This document shows positions 20,078-28,796 of a stretch of DNA of 42,412 nt, piece by piece (the stretch's first letter is position 1; each line of letters begins with the position of its first letter). The DNA comes from Trichomonas tenax. Its lineage: Eukaryota; Parabasalia; Trichomonadida; Trichomonadidae. The notes under the pieces were generated by a model. That model worked only from the letters and a program-made list of their open reading frames with translations. It ran no database searches and was not told the origin of the DNA. Location: assembly GCA_023091735.1 (NCBI GenBank), contig JALKBU010000408.1, positions 1 through 42,412 of the forward strand, in the 5' to 3' direction. The translations under genes and the position numbers were made by a program.

Positions 20078-23000
20078 ATGAGTAAATCAACATCAAATCT
20101 TCCCTATCTTCCAAGTTCTCGGTCATTATCACGCGTTTCTGTCGCTTCGAGGCCGGCGACGAGAATTGTGAACGTTGATAATTACCAAAAGAGAATAATT
20201 GAGCAATTACAACGTGAAAAAGATGAATATACGAGAATTGCGAATCACTTGATAGATCAAACTACATTAATACTTGATTCTAATGACGCTCTTCAGTTAG
20301 AATTGGAGGCAACAGCACAAAAATATCAACATTTGCAAAATTTAATTACAAATTATCAGCAACAAAAGGATTTCGGAATCAAAAAGATGGAAAATGCGAT
20401 GTATAAATTGAAAAGATATAACGAGAAATATCTAGAAAACCTCAGCGGAGATTTTCACGAAAATATCAACAATAAACTTAATCAGAAACGAAAAGAGTTA
20501 GAACAAATCAACAAAAAGTACCAAAAATGTGAAAAGGAGTTCGAAAAAGAACAAGAACTCGTAAGTTTAATTATCGATTATAATACAGCTTCAAAAGATT
20601 TGATTCAGATGAATAAAGAACTTACAGAAGAGGCACTGAGATTGCTTGGGCTCTTTGAAGGTCGTAAAAATAATCTTCCAAATGGATATCTCGAAATTAT
20701 CACATTATTACAACGAAGAATGATTATGACACAGAGCGGAAATGATATAATAGGCCAAGAGATGGGATATGGCAATAATTTACCACAAGACGATAGATTT
20801 GAAACGTTAAATAAGCAGTTACAAACATTAAATCCGTATTTTGATGATATTACAGCAATATTGAAGAACCCATCGAGAATGGATTCGGCAATTTCATCTG
20901 TTTTAGGATCTAATTATTTAATATCTGAACATTCATCGGAGCCTCAAGTTCCAATGTCGCCAAGAACAAAAGCGATGAGCGCAAATAATAAACAGAGAAA
21001 AGGATCTATAAACACACCAAAAGGTTCTTCATCGAATCCAAGATCAACATTGAGAAGAGCTAAAGAGACAGCCAAAGCATTAGAAAATAATGATCCAGCA
21101 TTTAGATCAGAACCAGCTTTGCCTGAATTTAATGTCGGAGATTCAGCTTCGATGGTTGATGAATATTATAATGATAACCCAAGAAGAAACAAACAAAAAT
21201 CATCAATAGCAGATCCTAATAATGTCAATGAAGAGTATAATGTTGTTTTTGATGGTATTATTAAAGCAAGTCAAGCACCACATTCTATTGTTGATGATTC
21301 TCAATCAGATGAAACAAATCATAACAAAAAACTTCGTTCATCATTAAGATCTGATAACGATCAAAAGAGACCTTTACTAGATAAAGATGGAAAGCCTATT
21401 TATGACTCAGAAGGAAATCAAGTTTTTGATGAATCTCAAACAAGAAAGCAAAAAATTGGAAAAGATGGAAAGCCTGTTTATGACAAAAATAATAATCCAG
21501 TCTATGAATCAGAACCTCTACTTAAACAACAAGTTGATGAAAATGGGAAACTAATGGTTGATGAGAATGGAAATCCGATTTTAGAAGAAACAAAAGTTGC
21601 ATCTTCATTCGATGCCAATGGAAATATTAATTATGAATCAGAGCGTGAACAAAAACCAAAACAAAAAATTGATCATTTGAACAGACAGATGTTTGATAAA
21701 TCAGGAAATCCAATCAATGAAACAGATGAAATCTCAACAATGAAGGATAAGAAAGGACGACCATTTTTCACAAATGATAACAAACCAATATTCGATGTCA
21801 ATGAATATCTCGTTCAGAAAGTCGACAAAGATGAAAATTTGTTATATGATGAAAGACAGAAACCAATATTAGAAGAAGCATCAGTGACAAAATATCATAT
21901 TGACGAAAATGGAAATGTTATTTATGAATCACCAACATTCAAACGACAGAAAGTTGATTCAGACTCAAAACCAATATTTGATGAAAATCATCAACCCGTC
22001 TTTGAATCATATGACAATGAACACAACAAAAATCAAATTTTCGATCACAACGGAAATCCAGTTTACACATTAGAACATTATCCAATCAATCAACAAGACA
22101 AACATCCGCCAATCAAACGAGATTCTGAAAATTGTCCATTATATTCAACAACGAATAACGAACCAATCTATGATGATCAAACATATCTCATTCCAATATA
22201 TGATTCATCGCACAACATCATCTATGATCGCCTTGGCGATGTTGTTTTAACACATCCAGAACCAATTTCTTCCCAACAAACAAAACCACAACTTCTCGAT
22301 CACAACAAACATCCAATTTATTCAACAGAAGGAAATCCAATCTTCGCAAATTCAACTCCACCACCACAGAAACACGACGATAATAATCATCCATTATTTG
22401 ATGAAAATGTCAATCCAATTTATGATGAGAAATGTTATCTTATTGGAAAAGAAGGTGTTTATGATGAGAATGGAAAACCAGTTTTGATTAAACCACAAGA
22501 ACCAAATCTTTCAAATTGCCAAGCACAGTTATTGGATCATCAGGAGCATCCCATGTTCACACAAGAGAAGCATCCAATATTGAAATATTCTCAATTACCG
22601 AAACAAAAAACAGATGAAATTGGAAGACATGTTTATGATTGCAATAACAATCCTGTTTACGATGAAAAGTCATATCTCATTCCTCAAATTGATGATGAAG
22701 AAAAACCAATCTATAATAATGGTAAAATCGTATTAATTAATCCACCAATTTTCGGTTTAAATAATGGAAAGATACAAATCATGGATTCCAATAACAATTC
22801 AGTATTTTCACTCAATAAGAAGCCTGTTTTTACAGATTCAACACCACCTTTACAGAAGAAAGATGAACAAAATCATCCACTTTTCGATGAGAAATCAAAT
22901 GCAATTTATGATGAAAATTCATATTTAGTTCCTGAACACGAAGATATTTTATTTGATGAAAATGGAAATTCATTATTAATAAAACCAGAAAGCATTGATA

Positions 23001-26000
23001 TTTCTAAATGCAAGTCACAACAAATTGATCAGAATGACAAACCAATGTTCAATAAAGAAGGAAAACCAATATTAATTTCAGAAAATCCACCAGAACAAGA
23101 AAAAGATTCAACTGGTCATCTTTTATTCACAACAGAAGGAAAGCCGATATTTAATCCAAATTCTTATCTAATACAACGTGTTGACGATCATGAGCAGCCA
23201 ATTTATGATTCAAATGGAAAACCTGTTTTAATTTCACCACCAGCAATCGATATCAATCAACAAATGAAGATTCAAAAAGTTGATAGAAATGTACAACCAT
23301 TATTTGATGAAAATGGAAATCCAATCTTAACTTCTTTGGGTGAAAATCAACCACTAACAAATGAGAAAGGTCAACCAATATTAGATAAAGATGGAAAACC
23401 TGTTTTTGAAGATGAAATTAAAGGAGAAGAAAATAAAGTTCACTATATTAGAAAAGTTGATGAAAATGGAAATCCTGTTGTTGATAGTACTGGAAAACCC
23501 GTTTTCGAACGTGTTATTAAACAAAGCACTGATCATATTGGAAGGCCAATGTTCACCAAAGATGGAATTATTATCACTGATTTAAACACAGTTAGTCAAC
23601 TAAAGGATAAGAAAGGACGACCATTTTTCACAAATGATAACAAACCAATATTCGATGTCAATGAATATCTCGTTCAGAAAGTCGACAAAGATGAAAATTT
23701 GTTATATGATGAAAGACAGAAACCAATATTAGAAGAAGCATCAGTGACAAAATATCATATTGACGAAAATGGAAATGTTATTTATGAATCACCAACATTC
23801 AAACGACAGAAAGTTGATTCAGACTCAAAACCAATATTTGATGAAAATCATCAACCCGTCTTTGAATCATATGACAATGAACACAACAAAAATCAAATTT
23901 TCGATCACAACGGAAATCCAGTTTACACATTAGAACATTATCCAATCAATCAACAAGACAAACATCCGCCAATCAAACGAGATTCTGAAAATTGTCCATT
24001 ATATTCAACAACGAATAACGAACCAATCTATGATGATCAAACATATCTCATTCCAATATATGATTCATCGCACAACATCATCTATGATCGCCTTGGCGAT
24101 GTTGTTTTAACACATCCAGAACCAATTTCTTCCCAACAAACAAAACCACAACTTCTCGATCACAACAAACATCCAATTTATTCAACAGAAGGAAATCCAA
24201 TCTTCGCAAATTCAACTCCACCACCACAGAAACACGACGATAATAATCATCCATTATTTGATGAAAATGTCAATCCAATTTATGATGAGAAATGTTATCT
24301 TATTGGAAAAGAAGGTGTTTATGATGAGAATGGAAAACAAATATTGATTTCTCCAGATAAAGTTGATCAATCAAAGTGTTTGTCACAGCAAATAGATCAC
24401 AATAACAGGCCAATGTTCAATAAACAAGGAAAACCAATTCTCAACAAAGATAAACTTCCAGAACGAATGATGGATGAAAGCGGTCATCCGATGTTCACGA
24501 ATGAAGGAAATCAAATTTTCAATCCAGATTCATATCTTGTTCAGCGCTTTGATGAAAACTCACATTTATTGTATGATTCTAATGGAAAACCTGTTCTTGT
24601 TTCACCGCCTCCAATTATATTATCGATAGATAAAAACAATCAAACAATGAAAATCCAAAAACTTGATAAGAATGGACAACCATTATTCGATGAGAATGGA
24701 AAACCTGTTCTTGTCAATTTGGATGAGAACCAACAATTAAAGGATTCACAAGGAAGACCAATTTTTAACAAGAATGGAAATCCAATTCTCGAATGTTCGA
24801 ACGATGAAGACATCGAAAGCTCAGAAATCTTTGCACAAAAAGTTGACAGCAAAGGAAATCCTCTGTTTGACATTGACGGAAAACCAATATTAGAATCAGT
24901 TGATCAAGAAAACAATGACTCATCAACAAATAATGTGAATAACAATCGTGTTAAAAGGAAACGAAGGAAATTCAAGAAAGGAGAAGAAGAAATCAACAAC
25001 AAAGAAGATATTGAAGATGCAGAAGACAATACTAAGAAATCTGTTAAACCCCCATCGGAATCAAATCGAGGATCAAGTCGAAGGCAACATAGAGTGGGAA
25101 AATTTGATAACGAACAAAAAACTAAAAGTCCCACAAAGTATGCAATCAAGCGATACAAGAATACATTCAAGCGTGGAAAAAGAGTTTATCTCACAAGAGA
25201 AGAAAAAGCACTTCTGAGAGCTGCACCAGATGCGATGCAGAATGTGAAACTTGTCAAGAAGTTCAAGAACGAAGAATATGCAGAAGATGAACTTCTCCGA
25301 ACACATCCAGAATTCAAAGATGTTCTTCGGGATTCAGAATCAATGAATGAAGAAGAGATCAACAACTCATTGATTATGCCACCAGCAATGAGTCCAAGTG
25401 CCATCAAGATATCAAGTGTCGATCCAGATGATGACGCGAGTCAACCAGTCTTCATCACACCGAATTCTCCTTCGCCTCAAGACTTCAGGAAGCACATCAT
25501 CAAGAGAGCGCTATCGAAGCGACTGATGAAGACGAAACTTTTGTGCATGATCACCGATGCAGAAGTTGTCGACAAACGATTGGCAGAGGACATCAGAGAC
25601 TTCGAAGCACAAATCAAATTGCTCGAATTCGAAGCTAAACTTGCATCAGAGAGGATTAAGATTGATGAATCAGTGACAGCATTGACACTGAGCAGCATCG
25701 AAAACAAAGCTCCAACTGTTTCAGTTGGCACGGATCCTCTGATTGCGAACATCGAAATCGACTCCAAGAAGAAACAGATCGAGATTCAGTCACATTCAAT
25801 ATCATCAGAAAAGCGATCGAACAACGATAAGCGTATCCAACTTCTTGAAATCCAAACATGTGCGAAAAAGTCGAAACTTTCCGACATCGAACAAAAGAAC
25901 AGAATTCTGACGGAAACAATTGAGAATATGGAAACGGAAATCAACAGAATCAAGATTCGTTCTGACCCAACATACATCTCACATGAGACAGCAGCGAGAT

Positions 26001-26593
26001 TCGATGTCGAAGAACAGCTTAAGTCTATGCGTCGCGAGATATTATTGATTGAGAAGAAGATCCAGGACACACAGCCTTTGATGAAATCTCTCTCAGTCAA
26101 AGTCAACGATTTGCGATTCATCCTCGACAACAAGAATAAAGAGCTCTCAGAAGGTCAGAACAGAGGGAAGCCGGATGTTCCTCGTCTCTGGAAGCAGCTC
26201 GAGTCTAACAAGAAGCAAAACCAAACAGAGCAGGAAAAGCTGAAGCAAGCAACACAAGAACTCGAAAACATCGATCGAATCATTCAGAACAAGAAGATGA
26301 AGATCAGTTCATCGGAATTCGAACAGCTCTCAGAAGAAGTTGAACAACTTCGTCAACAAGTTTGGGCACTGAAGTCTTCATTCGGAAAACGGAACAAACT
26401 TGACATGTCAAACCGGAAGATTCCTCTTTCAACGCAATCAGAGATTCAAGACATCGAACAATCTATTCAACGGATTGAACGTGACAAATCATTCATTGAA
26501 ACACAGAAACAGAAAATTCGCTCTGAGATCGAAAAGCTTAAGCGATCTCTTCCTTCACAGTTCAAATACCTATTCTCAGGAATCCCAAATTGA
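20078..26593 (+). CDS. Giant coiled-coil protein with a Gly-x-Pro-aromatic-Asp repeat domain
   Basis: The frame encodes 2171 residues from the ATG at 20078; four further in-frame codons begin with a GTG and are unlikely to be used. Residues about 35-210 form a coiled coil. A Ser/Asn-rich linker runs to about 425. Residues 430-1605 consist of dozens of short units of the type DxxGxPIFD, 13-17 residues apart (for example DKDGKPIYDSEGNQVFDE and DENGNPVVDSTGKPVFE), mixed with longer units containing SYLIP/V or LIxP blocks. A basic segment follows (about 1620-1710, KRKRRKFKKGEEE), and residues 1835-2165 form a second coiled coil. There is no signal peptide or membrane segment. I know no named family for the repeat. 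The plan suggests a cytoskeletal or filament protein, which is inference. A 735-bp stretch is present twice without visible differences. Confidence 0.85.
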   Translation: MSKSTSNLPYLPSSRSLSRVSVASRPATRIVNVDNYQKRIIEQLQREKDEYTRIANHLIDQTTLILDSNDALQLELEATAQKYQHLQNLITNYQQQKDFGIKKMENAMYKLKRYNEKYLENLSGDFHENINNKLNQKRKELEQINKKYQKCEKEFEKEQELVSLIIDYNTASKDLIQMNKELTEEALRLLGLFEGRKNNLPNGYLEIITLLQRRMIMTQSGNDIIGQEMGYGNNLPQDDRFETLNKQLQTLNPYFDDITAILKNPSRMDSAISSVLGSNYLISEHSSEPQVPMSPRTKAMSANNKQRKGSINTPKGSSSNPRSTLRRAKETAKALENNDPAFRSEPALPEFNVGDSASMVDEYYNDNPRRNKQKSSIADPNNVNEEYNVVFDGIIKASQAPHSIVDDSQSDETNHNKKLRSSLRSDNDQKRPLLDKDGKPIYDSEGNQVFDESQTRKQKIGKDGKPVYDKNNNPVYESEPLLKQQVDENGKLMVDENGNPILEETKVASSFDANGNINYESEREQKPKQKIDHLNRQMFDKSGNPINETDEISTMKDKKGRPFFTNDNKPIFDVNEYLVQKVDKDENLLYDERQKPILEEASVTKYHIDENGNVIYESPTFKRQKVDSDSKPIFDENHQPVFESYDNEHNKNQIFDHNGNPVYTLEHYPINQQDKHPPIKRDSENCPLYSTTNNEPIYDDQTYLIPIYDSSHNIIYDRLGDVVLTHPEPISSQQTKPQLLDHNKHPIYSTEGNPIFANSTPPPQKHDDNNHPLFDENVNPIYDEKCYLIGKEGVYDENGKPVLIKPQEPNLSNCQAQLLDHQEHPMFTQEKHPILKYSQLPKQKTDEIGRHVYDCNNNPVYDEKSYLIPQIDDEEKPIYNNGKIVLINPPIFGLNNGKIQIMDSNNNSVFSLNKKPVFTDSTPPLQKKDEQNHPLFDEKSNAIYDENSYLVPEHEDILFDENGNSLLIKPESIDISKCKSQQIDQNDKPMFNKEGKPILISENPPEQEKDSTGHLLFTTEGKPIFNPNSYLIQRVDDHEQPIYDSNGKPVLISPPAIDINQQMKIQKVDRNVQPLFDENGNPILTSLGENQPLTNEKGQPILDKDGKPVFEDEIKGEENKVHYIRKVDENGNPVVDSTGKPVFERVIKQSTDHIGRPMFTKDGIIITDLNTVSQLKDKKGRPFFTNDNKPIFDVNEYLVQKVDKDENLLYDERQKPILEEASVTKYHIDENGNVIYESPTFKRQKVDSDSKPIFDENHQPVFESYDNEHNKNQIFDHNGNPVYTLEHYPINQQDKHPPIKRDSENCPLYSTTNNEPIYDDQTYLIPIYDSSHNIIYDRLGDVVLTHPEPISSQQTKPQLLDHNKHPIYSTEGNPIFANSTPPPQKHDDNNHPLFDENVNPIYDEKCYLIGKEGVYDENGKQILISPDKVDQSKCLSQQIDHNNRPMFNKQGKPILNKDKLPERMMDESGHPMFTNEGNQIFNPDSYLVQRFDENSHLLYDSNGKPVLVSPPPIILSIDKNNQTMKIQKLDKNGQPLFDENGKPVLVNLDENQQLKDSQGRPIFNKNGNPILECSNDEDIESSEIFAQKVDSKGNPLFDIDGKPILESVDQENNDSSTNNVNNNRVKRKRRKFKKGEEEINNKEDIEDAEDNTKKSVKPPSESNRGSSRRQHRVGKFDNEQKTKSPTKYAIKRYKNTFKRGKRVYLTREEKALLRAAPDAMQNVKLVKKFKNEEYAEDELLRTHPEFKDVLRDSESMNEEEINNSLIMPPAMSPSAIKISSVDPDDDASQPVFITPNSPSPQDFRKHIIKRALSKRLMKTKLLCMITDAEVVDKRLAEDIRDFEAQIKLLEFEAKLASERIKIDESVTALTLSSIENKAPTVSVGTDPLIANIEIDSKKKQIEIQSHSISSEKRSNNDKRIQLLEIQTCAKKSKLSDIEQKNRILTETIENMETEINRIKIRSDPTYISHETAARFDVEEQLKSMRREILLIEKKIQDTQPLMKSLSVKVNDLRFILDNKNKELSEGQNRGKPDVPRLWKQLESNKKQNQTEQEKLKQATQELENIDRIIQNKKMKISSSEFEQLSEEVEQLRQQVWALKSSFGKRNKLDMSNRKIPLSTQSEIQDIEQSIQRIERDKSFIETQKQKIRSEIEKLKRSLPSQFKYLFSGIPN
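21744..22478 (+). repeat. Internal duplication, first copy (about 735 bp)
   Basis: Compared line by line with 23604-24338, this stretch shows no difference, including at silent positions. It encodes residues about 556-800 of the giant protein. The offset is exactly 1860 bases, so the frame is kept. Confidence 0.93.
23604..24338 (+). repeat. Internal duplication, second copy (about 735 bp)
   Basis: Second copy of 21744-22478, encoding residues about 1176-1420. Sequence before and after the two copies differs sharply, so the boundaries are clear. Confidence 0.93.
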
Positions 26594-26679
26594 TTTTTTA
26601 ATAAATATTGTTTGTATTTATTTATTAAAATTGTGAAATATTGTGGTAAAATTTAGTTGCTTTCAAGATTTTCGATGAC

Positions 26680-26835
26680 ATACGCATTTGATCTTTGGAA
26701 AAAAGGTCCCAAATTATTCTATAGATCATCGGGTCTATTTGTTGTCAGGAACTGTTTTAATGACACATTTTCTGAATCAAATGCTGTTTCATTAGAATCA
26801 ATCAATGATGAATTGTGTACTTTTTCGTTCAGAGA
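26680..26835 (+). pseudogene. Fragment of a Pmp-like beta-helix unit
   Basis: About 50 codons match the C-terminal third of the Pmp-like copies: KLFYRSSG, then FVVRNCFNDTFSESNAVS, then ESINDELCTF. The rest of the unit is missing on both sides. It starts about 90 bases after the stop of the giant gene and adjoins the first 315-bp direct repeat. Confidence 0.8.
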
Positions 26836-26891
26836 CTTCAGAAGAACTTCTTTGTCGATTTCTTTGTTTTCGTCAATCAGAGATTGTATAT

Positions 26892-27206
26892 TTATGCAGA
26901 TTTGATGATCCTCTTGATCTTCTAATCTGTCGCGAAATCATATTCTGTCTTTCTGCGGACTTTCGTGAATCTCTGACTGAATCCGAGAATGAATTTGATA
27001 TCATTCTCGTTGTTGTCTTTTCATGCTCGAAGGAATTTTATGCATTCGTGGAACAATCGTTCGTTGACATCACAGCCGTTCTGAAATAAGATTTCGATCA
27101 TCTGTGCGTCCCCAACAATTCTCTCTTCGCTGAGTGAAGAAAGTCCATCCTTCGACTGAACATCGAGATTTGCACCGTGTTTGATCATCAGATCGACCTG
27201 GTTCGC
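26892..27206 (-). repeat. Direct repeat, left copy: 3' end of the C2-ankyrin gene
   Basis: 315 bases match 28482-28796 with three differences. On the minus strand they encode the last ankyrin repeat and the C-terminus of the C2-ankyrin pseudogene, including the same in-frame TGA. One difference changes a Pro codon of the right copy to Ser. Upstream the match stops abruptly after the ANQVDL block, where the 5' flank of Pmp copy 4 begins. Confidence 0.92.
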
Positions 27207-27285
27207 GAGCATTTTCGATAATCGCAATGAGAGTTTCATCCGATGAAAAAATAACGTTTCATTCTCAAATTTATAAAATTTTTGA
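27207..27285 (+). repeat. Conserved 5' flank of Pmp-like copy 4
   Basis: From 27211 it matches the reverse complement of 2283-2355 nearly base for base, up to the TGA preceding the open frame. It shows that this copy arrived with its upstream flank. Confidence 0.8.
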
Positions 27286-28344
27286 AGTCTAAGGAAAGTC
27301 TTTTATTTCCACTCTGACGCTGCTCCTTCAAGTGTCTGGGAACTCTTCTACTCCTCAAAACATGGACCAGACTCCTCCAGACAGAGAATTACTTCGAAAA
27401 CAACAAATTCAAACGTTTCTTCACTAAACGACTTTTTCTTGTACGAATGCTCCTTCTTTGGATTTCGAGATGGATGCATTTATATAGAAAATAAAGATTC
27501 TCTTAAATTTCTTCACAGTTTCTGCATCTTTTCGAATAACTCACGAACTCCAAATGGTGGCTGCATTTGTTATTACGGAAATATGCAAATCGTTCAACAT
27601 CGACTATGTGCATACGACTTAGAACCACAATATGATGATGGCTTTTGTGCTACATCAGTTACTCAAAATTCATATAATTTTAACTATTTTTTAGAAAGTT
27701 CTCTGACAAAATGCCGATCTACAGGTTATAGTCGTCCAATTTTTTTAGAATATGGTTTGATTGAATTTTGTTCAACGAATTCGAGTGGAAATATTGTAAA
27801 AAATTGTCCTGGATATTGTTTATCTAAATCTACATCGAATTCATCTTCAGTTTCGATGATCAATTATTCTACTTTTGAAGGAAACACAGCAGTTTACAGC
27901 ATTTTAGGCCATTATGGAATTGGATATTACATTATCACGAAATCAAACATATTAAACAACACATGTAATGATGGTGATGGTCATTTATCTTCATATGCAA
28001 ATTCTACAGAAGTCTTTGATTGTTGTCTCTTTGGAAACAAAGGTTCTAAATTGTTCTATCGATATTCAGGTTCAGGTCCATTTTTTGTTAGGAACTGTTT
28101 CATTGACACATTTTCTGAAACAAATGGTGTTTCATCAGAATCAATCAATAATAATTTATGCACTTTAGTTCTTTCCCATTGTTCAACATTGGGGTGCAAT
28201 GCCCAATACCAATATTTTATCAACTATGGAATCTATGACGCTGCAAAAGATATTCAATGTAAATGTAAAATTCTTTCTTGCAAAAAGAATGAATTTTTTC
28301 GTGCAGCAGTCACAGCTATCGCGTTACACTCCAACCGAAGTTAA
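27286..28344 (+). CDS. Pmp-like parallel beta-helix protein, copy 4 (no ATG at its 5' end)
   Basis: The frame is open for about 352 codons from AGT at 27286, directly after a TGA, to the TAA at 28342. It opens SLRKVFYFHSDAAPSSVWEL and ends ALHSNRS. It has the FSNNS, GGCI, FEGNT and FGNKG motifs and an added segment near the end (NYGIYDAAKDIQCKC) that copies 1 and 2 lack but copy 3 partly retains in decayed form. No ATG lies before the conserved opening; the codon opening the LYECSFFGF block is TTG. It lies in plus orientation between two direct repeats made from the neighbouring ankyrin gene. Whether it is expressed is unknown; a beta-helix fold is inferred. Confidence 0.6.
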   Translation, partial: SLRKVFYFHSDAAPSSVWELFYSSKHGPDSSRQRITSKTTNSNVSSLNDFFLYECSFFGFRDGCIYIENKDSLKFLHSFCIFSNNSRTPNGGCICYYGNMQIVQHRLCAYDLEPQYDDGFCATSVTQNSYNFNYFLESSLTKCRSTGYSRPIFLEYGLIEFCSTNSSGNIVKNCPGYCLSKSTSNSSSVSMINYSTFEGNTAVYSILGHYGIGYYIITKSNILNNTCNDGDGHLSSYANSTEVFDCCLFGNKGSKLFYRYSGSGPFFVRNCFIDTFSETNGVSSESINNNLCTLVLSHCSTLGCNAQYQYFINYGIYDAAKDIQCKCKILSCKKNEFFRAAVTAIALHSNRS

Positions 28345-28460
28345 CAGATATCGAATATTGAAATACGCAATTTTTAACATCATCAAAACATTTCTTTGTG
28401 AATCATGAAACAATTTTGATTTTTTAAAAAAATATATTAAGCATTCATCTTTTTAATAAT
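28345..28460 (+). repeat. Conserved 3' flank of Pmp-like copy 4
   Basis: It matches the reverse complement of 1158-1253 and 6505-6620, including the distal block TAAGCATTCATCTTT, which corresponds to the first bases of the window. Confidence 0.8.
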
Positions 28461-28481
28461 CATAAAAACACAGTTGTTCAA

Positions 28482-28796
28482 TTATGCAGATTTGATAATC
28501 CTCTTGATCTTCTAATCTGTCGCGAAATCATATTCTGTCTTTCTGCGGACTTTCGTGAATCTCTGACTGAATCCGAGAATGAATTTGATATCATTCTCGT
28601 TGTTGTCTTTTCATGCTCGAAGGAATTTTATGCATTCGTGGAACAATCGTTCGTTGACATCACAGCCGTTCTGAAATAAGATTTCGATCATCTGTGCGTC
28701 CCCAACAATTCTCTCTTCGCTGAGTGGAGAAAGTCCATCCTTCGACTGAACATCGAGATTTGCACCATGTTTGATCATCAGATCGACCTGGTTCGC
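28482..28796 (-). repeat. Direct repeat, right copy: 3' end of the C2-ankyrin gene
   Basis: Partner of 26892-27206, offset 1590 bases. This copy is still joined to the rest of the C2-ankyrin gene, so it is the parent and the left one the duplicate. The repeat begins at the terminal TAA codon of the gene. Confidence 0.92.

Noticed and set aside
24904..26133. Several minus-strand open frames opposite the C-terminal part of the giant protein
   Set aside because: They mirror the GC-richer coding strand of a real gene and have Ser/Phe-rich shadow composition.
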